A stretch of DNA of 64,000 nucleotides. Origin: Roseobacter weihaiensis. GTDB taxonomy: Bacteria > Pseudomonadota > Alphaproteobacteria > Rhodobacterales > Rhodobacteraceae. A program made the translations under genes and the position numbers. The stretch is taken from the NCBI RefSeq assembly GCF_020622345.1, contig NZ_JACNMO010000025.1, positions 1-64,000 on the forward strand. The letters are read 5' to 3'. Under the pieces are notes generated by a model. That model saw only the letters and a list, made by a program, of their open reading frames with translations, had not been told where the DNA came from and made no database searches. This document shows, in pieces, positions 25,752 to 35,104 of the stretch; positions within the stretch are counted from its first letter, which is position 1; each line of letters opens with the position of its first letter.

Positions 25752-27086
25752 ATGAGTGATTTATACGACAGCCAGAGGCAGATGCGAAACATGCGCAAGG
25801 CTGCGATGCAGCGCGGCGTGGTGGCCATCCTCGATGTCGGGACGTCGAAAATCTCCTGTCTTGTGCTGCGCTTTGATGGGGCCCCGCCGTTGGAGGAAGA
25901 GGGCGAGATCGGCTCGCTTGCGGGCCAGTCGGGGTTTCGCGTGATTGGCGCCGCCACGACCCGGTCGCGGGGCGTGAAATTCGGCGAGATCTGCGCCATG
26001 GCCGAGACCGAACGCGCAATTCGTACCGCGCTTCAGGGCGCGCAGAAGATGGCCAGCATCCGGGTGGATCACGTCATTGCCTGTTTCGCCGGCGCCGCGC
26101 CGCGGTCCTACGGGCTCGACGCGCAACTGCCCCTGGAAGGGGAGGCGGTCACCGAAGAGGACGTGGCCCGCGTGCTGGCCGCCTGCGATGTGCCGGACTA
26201 CGGTCCGGGCCGCGAAGTCCTGCACGCCCAGCCGGTCAATTTTGCCCTCGATCACCGCTCCGGACTGAGCGATCCGCGCGGACAGCTGGGCAATGCGCTC
26301 TCGGTCGATCTGCACATGCTGACGGTGGACGGGGCGGCGGTGCAGCATCTGGCGCATTGCATCCGGCGCTGCGATCTGGAGCTGGCGGGCATTGCCTCCT
26401 CCGCCTATGTCAGCGGTATTTCGTCGCTGGTGGAGGACGAGCAGGAGCTTGGCGCAGCTTGTATCGATCTCGGCGGCGGCACCACGGGTGTGTCGGTCTT
26501 CATCAAGAAACACATGATTTTTTCCGATGCGGTGCGGATGGGTGGCGACCATGTGACCTCAGACATTTCCATGGGGCTGCAGATCCCGATGGCGAATGCC
26601 GAGCGGATCAAGACCTTTTACGGCGGCGTTCATGCCACCGGCGTGGATGATCGCGAGATGATCGAGATCGGGGGCGACACAGGGGATTTTGAACACGACC
26701 GGCGCACCGCCAGCCGGGCCGAAGTCATCGGCATCATGCGCCCGCGGGTCGAGGAGATCCTCGAGGACGTGCGCGCCCGGCTTGACGCGGCGGGGTTTGA
26801 CCATCTGCCCAGCCAGCAGATCGTGCTGACGGGCGGGGGCAGCCAGATCCCCGGCCTTGACGGTTTGGCCAGCAAAATCCTTGGCCAGCAGGTGCGGTTG
26901 GGCCGACCGCTTCGGGTGCATGGGCTGCCGCAGGCCGCGACGGGGCCGGGATTTGCCTCTGTGGTGGGGCTGTCGCTCTTTGCGGCGCATCCGCAGGATG
27001 AATGGTGGGATTTCGATATTCCCGCCGATGGCTACCCGCAGCGCTCCTTGAAACGGGCGGTGAAATGGTTCCGGGACAATTGGTGA
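25752..27086 (+). CDS. ftsA: Cell division protein FtsA
   Basis: A 444-residue actin-like ATPase that tethers FtsZ to the membrane. Present are the VVAILDVGTSKISCLVL phosphate-1 strand (about 18-34), the SHS2/1C region with GVKFGEICAMAETERAIRTAL, the phosphate-2 loop IDLGGGTTGVSVF (about 238-250) and the adenosine motif VLTGGGSQIPGL. The C-terminus ends in a basic amphipathic stretch (RSLKRAVKWFRDNW) that fits the membrane-targeting helix. It starts three bases after ftsQ. Confidence 0.96.
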   Translation: MSDLYDSQRQMRNMRKAAMQRGVVAILDVGTSKISCLVLRFDGAPPLEEEGEIGSLAGQSGFRVIGAATTRSRGVKFGEICAMAETERAIRTALQGAQKMASIRVDHVIACFAGAAPRSYGLDAQLPLEGEAVTEEDVARVLAACDVPDYGPGREVLHAQPVNFALDHRSGLSDPRGQLGNALSVDLHMLTVDGAAVQHLAHCIRRCDLELAGIASSAYVSGISSLVEDEQELGAACIDLGGGTTGVSVFIKKHMIFSDAVRMGGDHVTSDISMGLQIPMANAERIKTFYGGVHATGVDDREMIEIGGDTGDFEHDRRTASRAEVIGIMRPRVEEILEDVRARLDAAGFDHLPSQQIVLTGGGSQIPGLDGLASKILGQQVRLGRPLRVHGLPQAATGPGFASVVGLSLFAAHPQDEWWDFDIPADGYPQRSLKRAVKWFRDNW

Positions 27087-27420
27087 AAAGCTGGCGTTAA
27101 GACCTCGAATCGCGTAAACTGAAAGTAAGAAAAAAAAATCAAAGGCAGACCGAGCAGTCAGCCACAACCAGCCGCATTCCTCCTGTGCCATCGGGCGCCG
27201 GGCCGGTGATTTTGTGCGTTGCTCTATGGGTCAGCTTGGATTTTCCGCAATATCTTGCCGATTACCCCAGAAAGCGGTTGGTTTCAGCCTTTTATCACCC
27301 ATATTTTGTGGCGTATTTGCGTTTTTTGCGTGACGCTACGATGTGTACCCGGTAGTGTCCTTGTAGGATTGGCAGAAAAAACACCCGCGAATGCGGGAAG
27401 CAGAACAGGCGGATTTAAGC
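27087..27420 (+). promoter_or_regulatory. ftsA-ftsZ intergenic control region
   Basis: This 334-base gap has no gene. It is the longest inside the dcw cluster and should hold the ftsZ promoters. Visible elements are a GAATC (27107-27111, a CcrM GANTC site), T-rich tracts, and a hairpin CCCGC-GAAT-GCGGG (27384-27397) shortly before the ftsZ ribosome site GGCGGA. I could not resolve a convincing -35/-10 pair, and there is no CtrA box. Confidence 0.5.
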
Positions 27421-29061
27421 ATGACCCTTACTCTCTCGATGCCCGGACAGGCAGATCTGAAACCACGCATCACGGTATTTGGCGTGGGTGGCGCTGGTGG
27501 CAATGCGGTGAACAACATGATCGAGAAGGCGCTCGATGGCGTTGAATTTGTTGTGGCCAACACCGACGCACAGGCGCTGCAGCAGGCCCAGTCGGACAAT
27601 CGCGTGCAGCTCGGGGTCAAGGTCACCGAAGGGCTGGGGGCGGGCGCGCGTCCGACCGTCGGTGCTGCGGCGGCCGAAGAGAGCATCGAAGAGATCGTGG
27701 ATCATCTGGCGGGCGCGCATATGTGCTTCATCACCGCCGGGATGGGTGGCGGCACCGGGACCGGTGCGGCGCCGATCATCGCGCAGGCCGCGCGCGAGTT
27801 GGGCGTGCTGACCGTCGGCGTGGTCACCAAGCCCTTCCAGTTCGAAGGCGGCAAGCGCATGCGGCAGGCCGAGGACGGCGTCGAGGCGCTGCAGAAGGTC
27901 GTCGACACGCTGATCATCATCCCAAACCAGAACCTCTTCCGTCTGGCCAATGAAAAGACCACCTTTACCGAAGCATTCTCCATGGCGGATGATGTGCTTT
28001 ATCAGGGGGTTAAGGGCGTCACGGATCTGATGGTCCGCCCCGGTCTCATCAACCTTGATTTTGCCGATGTCCGCGCCGTGATGGACGAGATGGGCAAGGC
28101 GATGATGGGCACGGGTGAGGCGGATGGCGAAGATCGTGCGATCCAAGCCGCGGAAAAGGCGATTGCCAACCCGCTGCTGGACGAGATTTCGCTGCGCGGA
28201 GCCAAAGGTGTGCTGATCAACATCACCGGCGGGCATGATCTTACCCTCTTTGAACTGGACGAGGCGGCCAACCGCATCCGCGAAGAGGTCGATCCGGACG
28301 CCAACATCATCGTCGGCTCCACGCTGGACACTGAAATGGGCGGCCTGATGCGGGTCAGCGTTGTCGCCACGGGCATTGACGCAACGGATGTGAACACGGA
28401 AATGCCCGTGCCGCGCCGGTCGCTGTCTCAGCCTTTGCAGCCTGTTGCCCAGGTCGACGACGCGCCAGCCGCAGAGGGCGCAACAGAGCAGGCGCCGGAC
28501 CCCGTGGCCGCTCAGGTCAGCGAAACCGCCGAGGAGGAACCATCGCTCTTTGGCACGCTGGATGCAGAGCCCGCCGCGCCGGAAACGCCCCGTGACAGCT
28601 TTTTCGATGCGCCAGCACCAGAGCAGGTTGCCACGGACGATCTGCCTGCTCCCGCCTACCAGCCACAGGTTGCGGCTTTCGATCCCAACCGCTCCAGCAT
28701 TGATACGGAAACGGAGGCAGAAAGCTTCGTCGCCCCGCGCGCCCCGGCACCGGGGACACCATCGCCCGAGGCGATGGCCCGTTTACGCGCGGCAGCGCAA
28801 AAGGCAGCCCCTGCCGCCCAACCGCGGGCGCCGGAACCTCGGGTTGCGGCAAGCGCCCAAGAGGAGCGGCCACGGTTTGGGATCAACTCTCTCATCAACC
28901 GGATGACCGGGCATGCAGAGGGGGGGCAACCCACGCCGTCCCGCCAGCAGCCGCCAATGCCCGAACGGGCGCAGGCGCCGGCCCAGGTTCCGCAAGACCA
29001 GGAAGACCCCGATCAGGAACGGATCGAAATCCCTGCATTTTTGCGGCGTCAGGCGAATTAA
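27421..29061 (+). CDS. ftsZ: Cell division tubulin FtsZ
   Basis: A 546-residue tubulin-like GTPase that builds the Z-ring. The GTPase core occupies about 1-318 with [14 protein letters not shown] (21-34), the tubulin signature GGGTGTG (109-115) and the T7 region [11 protein letters not shown] with its catalytic Asp. A long, Pro/Ala/Glu-rich disordered linker of about 210 residues follows, then the conserved C-terminal peptide IPAFLRRQ that binds FtsA. The length, well above the 383 residues of Escherichia coli, is normal for alphaproteobacteria. The ATG at 27421 is the family start. Confidence 0.97.
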   Translation: MTLTLSMPGQADLKPRITVFGVGGAGGNAVNNMIEKALDGVEFVVANTDAQALQQAQSDNRVQLGVKVTEGLGAGARPTVGAAAAEESIEEIVDHLAGAHMCFITAGMGGGTGTGAAPIIAQAARELGVLTVGVVTKPFQFEGGKRMRQAEDGVEALQKVVDTLIIIPNQNLFRLANEKTTFTEAFSMADDVLYQGVKGVTDLMVRPGLINLDFADVRAVMDEMGKAMMGTGEADGEDRAIQAAEKAIANPLLDEISLRGAKGVLINITGGHDLTLFELDEAANRIREEVDPDANIIVGSTLDTEMGGLMRVSVVATGIDATDVNTEMPVPRRSLSQPLQPVAQVDDAPAAEGATEQAPDPVAAQVSETAEEEPSLFGTLDAEPAAPETPRDSFFDAPAPEQVATDDLPAPAYQPQVAAFDPNRSSIDTETEAESFVAPRAPAPGTPSPEAMARLRAAAQKAAPAAQPRAPEPRVAASAQEERPRFGINSLINRMTGHAEGGQPTPSRQQPPMPERAQAPAQVPQDQEDPDQERIEIPAFLRRQAN

Positions 29062-29085
29062 CCTCTTCACGAAAGTGACGGAAAG

Positions 29086-29115
29086 GGCTGCCATCGCGCA
29101 GCCTTTTTTCTTTTT
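29086..29115 (+). terminator. Rho-independent terminator after ftsZ
   Basis: GGCTGC (29086-29091) pairs with GCAGCC (29098-29103) around CATCGC and is followed at once by TTTTTTCTTTTT. This is the first strong intrinsic terminator after mraZ, so it should close the ftsZ transcript and separate lpxC. Confidence 0.88.
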
Positions 29116-29171
29116 AAAACAGCGGTTTATATAGCCGCAAGCGCCTTTGCGCTCAAATGTAACAGTTGTGT

Positions 29172-29253
29172 TTCAGTCGGTTGCAAAGATTGAGTTGAGC
29201 CCAAACGCCCTGAAACCTAGATACGATGCCAACAGGGCGGAAGTCCGACTGAA
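29172..29253 (+). promoter_or_regulatory. Nested stem structure in the lpxC leader
   Basis: TTCAGTCGG (29172-29180) pairs with CCGACTGAA (29245-29253), nine perfect pairs. Inside it CGCCCTG (29206-29212) pairs with CAGGGCG (29233-29239), seven perfect pairs. The outer stem ends 17 bases before the lpxC GTG, next to its GGGGG ribosome site. LpxC level is a key control point of lipid A synthesis, so a structured leader here is plausible as a regulatory element, but it matches no RNA family I know. Confidence 0.45.
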
Positions 29254-29270
29254 TTATTCGTGGGGGCCAC

Positions 29271-30194
29271 GTGCAGACAACGATCAAATCACCAATCAGC
29301 TTTTCCGGCTATGGCTTGCATTCGGGTCATAAGGCCACTGTGACGATCAGACCCGCGTCCGCAGAGCATGGTATCTGGTTCTCCCGCTCGGACGTGGCCG
29401 TGGGGGACCGCCTGATCCCCGCCCGCTGGGATTGCGTGGTGCGCTCGCCACTTTGCACGAAGCTGCAGAATGCCTCGGGTCTTCAGGTCTCAACCGTTGA
29501 GCACCTGATGGCGGCGCTGGCGGGATGCGGTCTGCACAATGCGCTGATCGAAATTGACGGGCCTGAGGTGCCAATTCTGGACGGCTCTGCCGCGCCTTTC
29601 GTGCGCGGCATCATGCAGCGCGGGCTGCGCACTTTGAATGCGCCCATCCGGGCGTTTGAAGTGCTCAAGGAAATCACCGTGACCGATGGCGAAGCCACAG
29701 CGACGCTTGGTCCCGCAGACACCCTGAGGATCGACTTTCAGATCGATTTTGAGGATGCGGCGATCGGCCATCAGGAAAAGTCACTTGTCATGAATAACGG
29801 CAGCTTTGCGCGGGAACTGTGCGACAGCCGCACCTTCTGCCGCCAGGCGGACGTTGACGCGATGCGCGCCAACGGGCTCGCACTCGGGGGCACATCCGGT
29901 GAAAACGCGGTTGTCTTTGAAGGCGACCGGGTACTTAGCCCGGGTGGATTGCGTCACCGGGATGAACCCGTGCGCCACAAGATGCTGGACGCCCTGGGGG
30001 ATCTTGCTTTGGCGGGGGCACCGATGATCGGGCATTACACGGGCGTACGCGCGGGTCATTCCTTGACCAACACGCTGTTGCGGACCCTCTTTGCAACACC
30101 TGGCGCTGTGCGCATGATCGTGTGCGACAAGCACACGGCGTCCAGCCTGCCGGGATATGGTCTTGCGTGGGATGAAATTCCAGCCGTCGCCTGA
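29271..30194 (+). CDS. lpxC: UDP-3-O-acyl-N-acetylglucosamine deacetylase LpxC
   Basis: A 307-residue zinc deacetylase carrying out the first committed step of lipid A synthesis. The SGYGLHSGHKA start (12-22), TVEHLMAAL with zinc ligand His78, the HKMLDALGDLAL zinc site and GHSLTNTLLRTL with the catalytic-region histidine are present. It starts with GTG after a GGGGG ribosome site. Position after ftsZ is conserved in many proteobacteria. Confidence 0.96.
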   Translation: MQTTIKSPISFSGYGLHSGHKATVTIRPASAEHGIWFSRSDVAVGDRLIPARWDCVVRSPLCTKLQNASGLQVSTVEHLMAALAGCGLHNALIEIDGPEVPILDGSAAPFVRGIMQRGLRTLNAPIRAFEVLKEITVTDGEATATLGPADTLRIDFQIDFEDAAIGHQEKSLVMNNGSFARELCDSRTFCRQADVDAMRANGLALGGTSGENAVVFEGDRVLSPGGLRHRDEPVRHKMLDALGDLALAGAPMIGHYTGVRAGHSLTNTLLRTLFATPGAVRMIVCDKHTASSLPGYGLAWDEIPAVA

Positions 30195-30260
30195 TTGGTT
30201 TATCCGACATTTTCGGTCATTTCTGCGTGTGTCGGGTTTCTTTTTCTCCACGTCAAAGCT

Positions 30261-30285
30261 TATAATCTCTTTGGGGCGCAAAGAG
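30261..30285 (+). promoter_or_regulatory. TATAAT -10 and adjoining hairpin upstream of bamD
   Basis: A perfect TATAAT (30261-30266) is followed directly by CTCTTTG-GGGCG-CAAAGAG (30267-30285), a seven-pair stem. No good -35 lies 17 bases upstream. If the -10 is used, the hairpin would lie at the very 5' end of the bamD mRNA, where such stems can protect transcripts. Confidence 0.4.
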
Positions 30286-30372
30286 CATTTTGCCCGCGAA
30301 AATTCTATGTTAGGACCGATTAAAGCGTGGTTCTATCAGGCTGCGCAGATGACGGAGCGAAGGTACCAAGGG

Positions 30373-31242
30373 ATGAGTGGGCGACGAGGATCTGGACGGC
30401 GATGGGTTGTAATCGCGCTGGCGATTTCTGCTGTGTCGGCCTGCGCCACCGACACGGGTCGTACCACGGGCAGTTTCTTGAATCCGCAGGAAATTCCGCT
30501 GGAAACATACGACGCCGAGCAGATTTTCGAGCGTGGCGAATTCGAGTTGAACCGCAACCAGCCGGAAGAGGCCGCGTTTTACTTTGCCGAGATCGAGCGT
30601 CTTTATCCCTATTCCGACTGGGCCCGTCGCGCGCTTATCATGCAGGCGTTTTCCTACCATCAGGATCAGGATTACCCCAACAGCCGGTCCGCAGCACAGC
30701 GGTTTATTGATTTCTACCCCGAAGACGATGACGCGGCCTACGCACAATACCTTCTGGCGCTCAGCTACTACGATCAGATCGACGAAGTCGGACGCGATCA
30801 GGGGCTGACCTTTCAGGCGTTGCAAGCGCTGCGTCAGACCATCGAACGCTATCCGGACAGCGACTATGCACGCTCCGCCATTCTGAAATTTGATCTGGCC
30901 TTTGACCATCTTGCCGGCAAGGAGATGGAGATCGGGCGCTACTATCTGCGCCGCGATCACTTCACGGCGGCGATCAACCGGTTCCGTGTTGTGGTCGAGG
31001 ATTTCCAGACCACGTCACACACGCCCGAAGCGCTGCACCGTCTGGTGGAGGCGTATCTGTCACTTGGCCTGACCGATCAGGCACAGACCGCCGCCGCCAT
31101 TCTGGGGTTCAACTATCAGTCGACGGTCTGGTACGAGGACAGCTTTGCCTTGCTGACCGGCCAGGGACTGCGCCCGGAAGCCAGCGGCGACAACTGGCTG
31201 CGCCAGATTTACCGTCAGACGGTCAGGGGCGACTGGCTCTGA
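30373..31242 (+). CDS. bamD: Outer membrane assembly lipoprotein BamD
   Basis: A 289-residue lipoprotein of the beta-barrel assembly complex. A basic start and hydrophobic stretch lead to the lipobox VSAC with Cys24, followed by five TPR-like repeats (AEQIFERGEFELNRNQ, SDWARRALIMQAFSYHQ and similar). BamD works with BamA at the outer membrane to insert beta-barrel proteins. The open frame extends upstream, but the ATG at 30373 gives a proper signal peptide and has GCGAAGG nine bases before it. It follows lpxC and precedes recN, a common alphaproteobacterial order. Confidence 0.93.
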   Translation: MSGRRGSGRRWVVIALAISAVSACATDTGRTTGSFLNPQEIPLETYDAEQIFERGEFELNRNQPEEAAFYFAEIERLYPYSDWARRALIMQAFSYHQDQDYPNSRSAAQRFIDFYPEDDDAAYAQYLLALSYYDQIDEVGRDQGLTFQALQALRQTIERYPDSDYARSAILKFDLAFDHLAGKEMEIGRYYLRRDHFTAAINRFRVVVEDFQTTSHTPEALHRLVEAYLSLGLTDQAQTAAAILGFNYQSTVWYEDSFALLTGQGLRPEASGDNWLRQIYRQTVRGDWL

Positions 31243-31276
31243 GGCGGCGCGCCCACCCAAGGAACGGATAAAGCCG

Positions 31277-32926
31277 ATGCTGCGCGGGCTTGATATCTCC
31301 AACATGCTCATCATCGAAAGGCTGGAGCTTGCCTTTCAACCCGGCCTGAATGTGTTGACCGGTGAGACCGGGGCGGGCAAATCGATCCTGCTGGATTCCT
31401 TGGGGTTTGTATTGGGCTGGCGGGGCCGGGCGGATCTGGTCCGGCAGGGGGCCGCGCAGGGAGAGGTCACCGCATGGTTTGACCTGCCCGTCGGTCATCC
31501 GGCGCATGCCATCCTGCAAGAGGCCGGACTGCCCGGGGGGGACGAGCTGCTTTTACGACGCGTCAACACGCAGGACGGGCGCAAGACGGCGTGGGTGAAT
31601 GACCGGCGGTGTTCGGGGGACGTGTTGCGGCAGCTTTCCGAGACGCTGGTGGAGCTGCACGGCCAGCACGACGATCGCGGTTTGCTCAATCCGCGCGGCC
31701 ATCGGGCGATCCTTGATGAATTTGCCGCCTTGGACCCGCTCAAGGCTGAGGTGCGCGGGGCCTGGCGGCAAAAGGGGGAGGCCGCCAAAGCATTGGCAGC
31801 TGCCGAAGCGGCGATGGCCGCCATCCAGGATGAAGAAGAGTTCCTGCGGCACGCTGTGGCTGAGCTGGACGCGCTGGCCCCGCAGCCCGGCGAGGACGCC
31901 GAGCTGGATCAGCGCCGCCGCACCATGCAGGGCGCTGAGAAAATTCGCAGTGACGTGCTGCGCGCCCATGAGGTGCTGGGCCATCAGGGGGCGGAGGCTG
32001 CGCTGAGTGATGCACTGCGCTGGCTGGAGGGCGCGGCGGAACCTGCGGATGGGGCGCTGGAAGCCCCGATGGCGGCTCTCGGGCGCGCAATGGTGGAACT
32101 GGATGAGGCGATGGACGGGGTTGCCCGCGCCATCGAGGGGCTGACCTTCAATCCGGCAGAACTGGAAGACACCGAGGAACGTCTGTTCGCGATCCGGGCG
32201 CTGGCCCGCAAGCATGATGTCCCGGCTGATGCGCTGGCAGGTTTTGCGGACCAGCTGCGCGCCAAGCTGTCGGCCCTTGATGCGGGGGATGCGGATCTGG
32301 CCCAGTTGCGCAAGGCAGCCGACCTGGCGGAGGCCACGTACCGGCAGGCTGCCGGTCAGCTGACCGAGGCGCGCATTCGGGCCGCAGCCCAGCTCGATAC
32401 AGAGGTCACCGCCGAACTCGCCCCCCTCAAGATGGAGCGCGCGGTCTTTACCACTCGCATCACGCCAGACACAGCCGGGCCGGACGGGGCGGATGCGGTT
32501 GCCTTCACGGTCGCCACCAACCCCGGCGCGCCGTCCGGGGCCTTGAACAAGATCGCATCGGGCGGTGAGCTGAGCCGCTTTCTGCTGGCGCTTAAGGTGT
32601 GCCTGACCAAAAGCCAAACCGGCCTGACGATGATTTTCGACGAGATCGACCGGGGCGTGGGCGGGGCGACAGCAGATGCGGTGGGGCGCCGTCTGGCGGC
32701 CCTTGCAGAGGGCGGACAGGTGCTGGTGGTGACCCATTCGCCGCAGGTCGCGGCCTTGGGCGCGCATCACTGGCGGGTGGAAAAACGGGTCGCGAACGGG
32801 ATGACCACATCGACCGTGACAGTCCTGCCCGGTGGCGCGCGGATCGACGAAATCGCGCGCATGCTGTCGGGCGATACGATCACGGATGAGGCACGCGGTG
32901 CCGCAAGGGCATTATTGGCAGGTTAG
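31277..32926 (+). CDS. recN: DNA repair protein RecN
   Basis: A 549-residue SMC-like ATPase acting early in double-strand break repair. It has Walker A GETGAGKS (29-36), two long coiled-coil arms rich in Ala, Glu and Arg (about 150-390), the ABC signature ASGGELSRFLLALK (about 428-441), and Walker B MIFDEIDRGVGG. Length is normal. It sits 34 bases after bamD and is probably co-transcribed; I see no LexA-type GTTC-N7-GTTC box directly upstream. Confidence 0.95.
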   Translation: MLRGLDISNMLIIERLELAFQPGLNVLTGETGAGKSILLDSLGFVLGWRGRADLVRQGAAQGEVTAWFDLPVGHPAHAILQEAGLPGGDELLLRRVNTQDGRKTAWVNDRRCSGDVLRQLSETLVELHGQHDDRGLLNPRGHRAILDEFAALDPLKAEVRGAWRQKGEAAKALAAAEAAMAAIQDEEEFLRHAVAELDALAPQPGEDAELDQRRRTMQGAEKIRSDVLRAHEVLGHQGAEAALSDALRWLEGAAEPADGALEAPMAALGRAMVELDEAMDGVARAIEGLTFNPAELEDTEERLFAIRALARKHDVPADALAGFADQLRAKLSALDAGDADLAQLRKAADLAEATYRQAAGQLTEARIRAAAQLDTEVTAELAPLKMERAVFTTRITPDTAGPDGADAVAFTVATNPGAPSGALNKIASGGELSRFLLALKVCLTKSQTGLTMIFDEIDRGVGGATADAVGRRLAALAEGGQVLVVTHSPQVAALGAHHWRVEKRVANGMTTSTVTVLPGGARIDEIARMLSGDTITDEARGAARALLAG

Positions 32927-32993
32927 GGCGGCACAAGGGGTTTCCCGACGCCACCGCTTGTCCTAGACAGAAAAGATACAGTGGCCAGGGTAG

Positions 32994-34679
32994 ATGTCCG
33001 GGAAAACGCGATCCTTTCCAAGCCAGCAATTCGACAAGCTGAAGACCTCCTGCCGGGAGGGCTACGACCTGCTGCGCCACCGCGGCCCGAGCCAGATCCA
33101 GTTCTGGTTCATCGCCCTTGCGGTGGGCATTGCGGCGGGATTTGCGGCCCTGTTTTTTCGCAAGGGTGTCAATGCCTTGCAGACCTACCTCTACGGCACG
33201 GAAGATGTGCGTCTGCTGCATAGCTTTGCGGAATCGCTGCCGTGGTACCTGATCCTGATCATTCCGATCTGCGGGGGGCTGGTGGTGGGCGTCATCCTGC
33301 ATCTTTTTACCAAGGACGGGCGAGCCCGGTCGGTGGCCGATGTGATCCACGGTGCGGCCATGCACAATGGCCGGGTCGAGACAAGAGCGGGCCTTGCCTC
33401 GGCACTGGCCTCGATGATCACGCTGGGCACGGGCGGATCGACGGGTCGGGAAGGACCGGTGGTGCATCTTGCGGCGGTGATCTCGACCTTTGTCAGTCGC
33501 CGGATTCTGGCGGATGGGATCACGGGCCGTGACCTTCTTGGCTGTGCCGTGGCCGCCGCCGTGTCAGCGAGCTTCAACGCACCGATTGCGGGCGCGCTTT
33601 TTGCGCTTGAGGTCGTGCTGCGCCACTTCGCGGTACACGCCTTTGCACCGATCGTGATTGCGAGTGCGGCGGGCACGGTCATCAACCGGCTCGAATTCGG
33701 CGGCGTGACGGAGTTCACGCTGACCACTGTCAACGAAGTGCAGTTCTATCAGGAACTGCCCGCCTATCTGATCCTGGGCCTGGTCAGCGGTCTCGTGGCG
33801 GTGGCCCTGATGAAGGCGATTTTCTGGGCGGATGATGTCGGCACGCTGGTACAGAAAACCATCCGCCTGCCACGCTGGCTGCGTCCTGCCGTTGCCGGGG
33901 CGATGCTGGGCGGGATCGCGATCTTTTATCCGCATATCATTGGCGTGGGTTACGAGACGACCTTCCTCGCGCTCGACGGGCAGCTCTTGCTCTGGGACGC
34001 CATCGTCTTTGCGATCCTCAAGACCATTGCGGTAGCGATTACCATGGCCGGGCGCATGGGCGGGGGGGTCTTTTCGCCCTCGCTGATGATCGGCGCGCTG
34101 ACAGGCCTGAGCTTTGGGCTGATCGCGACGGGTATCTTTCCCGATGTGTCGGGCTCCATCTCGCTCTATGCGCTGGCTGGGATGGGGGCGGTGGCCGCCG
34201 CGGTGCTGGGCGCGCCGATTTCGACCACGCTCATAGTCTTTGAGCTGACAGGCGACTGGCAGACCGGGCTTGCGGTGATGGTCGCGGTGTCCTTGTCCAC
34301 CGCCTTGGCGTCCCGGCTTGTGGATCGCAGCTTTTTTCTCAGCCAGCTCGAACGGCGTAACATCCATTTGGCCAAAGGCCCGCAAGCCTATCTTCTGGCC
34401 ATGTTCCGGGTCGCCGCCCTCACCCGGGGCAGGGATGATCCGCATGCCGCGAATGAGATTCGTTGTCAGGAAATGGTGAGGGAAGGGATATACCTGCGGC
34501 CCGACGCCACGCTGGAGGCCGCGATGCCGCTTTTTGAGGCCGGGGCCAGTTTCATCCCGGTGGTGCGGTTTGCGTCGGGCATAGGTCCACCGGAACTGAT
34601 CGGGGCGCTGTTTCACGTCGATGCGCTCAAGGTCTACAACCGCGCGCTGGCCGCCACCGCGGCGGAGGAGCATTCCTGA
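32994..34679 (+). CDS. ClC-family chloride channel or transporter with CBS region
   Basis: A 561-residue ClC protein with about ten or more membrane helices. The anion-path motifs GGSTGREGP (148-156, including the gating glutamate at 153) and GGGVFSPSLMIG are present. The first selectivity segment reads GRARSVADVI instead of GSGIP, a variant seen in many bacterial ClC proteins. Retention of the gating glutamate leaves channel or H+/Cl- exchange open. The C-terminal 100 residues carry one recognisable CBS-like half (IRCQEMVREGIYLRPDATLE). It stands alone, converging on the DUF427 gene. Confidence 0.88.
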   Translation: MSGKTRSFPSQQFDKLKTSCREGYDLLRHRGPSQIQFWFIALAVGIAAGFAALFFRKGVNALQTYLYGTEDVRLLHSFAESLPWYLILIIPICGGLVVGVILHLFTKDGRARSVADVIHGAAMHNGRVETRAGLASALASMITLGTGGSTGREGPVVHLAAVISTFVSRRILADGITGRDLLGCAVAAAVSASFNAPIAGALFALEVVLRHFAVHAFAPIVIASAAGTVINRLEFGGVTEFTLTTVNEVQFYQELPAYLILGLVSGLVAVALMKAIFWADDVGTLVQKTIRLPRWLRPAVAGAMLGGIAIFYPHIIGVGYETTFLALDGQLLLWDAIVFAILKTIAVAITMAGRMGGGVFSPSLMIGALTGLSFGLIATGIFPDVSGSISLYALAGMGAVAAAVLGAPISTTLIVFELTGDWQTGLAVMVAVSLSTALASRLVDRSFFLSQLERRNIHLAKGPQAYLLAMFRVAALTRGRDDPHAANEIRCQEMVREGIYLRPDATLEAAMPLFEAGASFIPVVRFASGIGPPELIGALFHVDALKVYNRALAATAAEEHS

Positions 34680-34686
34680 CGGCGGC

Positions 34687-35031
34687 TCAGATCTGTTCTA
34701 CCGTGACCTCGCCATTGGCATAAAAGGCCAGATGATCCTTGATCCGCGCGACGGCCTCTTTCGGCGCCTCATAGGACCAGACCACATCCCGGAGCGTCGT
34801 GCTCTTGGTCACAACCGAGAAATAGGTGGCGTCCCCCTTATGCGGGCAATGGGTCGATTTGTCCGAGGAATCCAGAAACGCCATCGCAATGTCCTTGCGT
34901 GGGAAATAGATGACCGCCGGATAGTCGCCCTCTTGCAGCTCCAAAGCATCATTGCTTTCGCCCAGAATTGCGCCACCGGCGCGCACGGACCAGGTGCCTT
35001 GGGCTTTTCGGATCGTGATGTGGTTGGCCAT
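34687..35031 (-). CDS. DUF427 domain protein
   Basis: A 114-residue single-domain DUF427 protein. The YFPRKDIAMAFL block and the THCPHKGDATYFSV motif (about 61-74) are typical of the family, which has a small beta-fold with conserved Cys, His and Lys and no established reaction. The ATG at 35031 (MANHITIRKAQG) is preferred over an upstream start. It lies 73 bases after the aminopeptidase on the same strand and could be the last gene of the cobS-cobT run. Confidence 0.83.
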   Translation of the reverse strand: MANHITIRKAQGTWSVRAGGAILGESNDALELQEGDYPAVIYFPRKDIAMAFLDSSDKSTHCPHKGDATYFSVVTKSTTLRDVVWSYEAPKEAVARIKDHLAFYANGEVTVEQI

Positions 35032-35104
35032 CTTGCTGTCTCTCTGTTGCTCGCGCACTCTATTTTCGGCCCGCAGGATTGTAAACGCGGCAGAGGCCGG
35101 CGGA

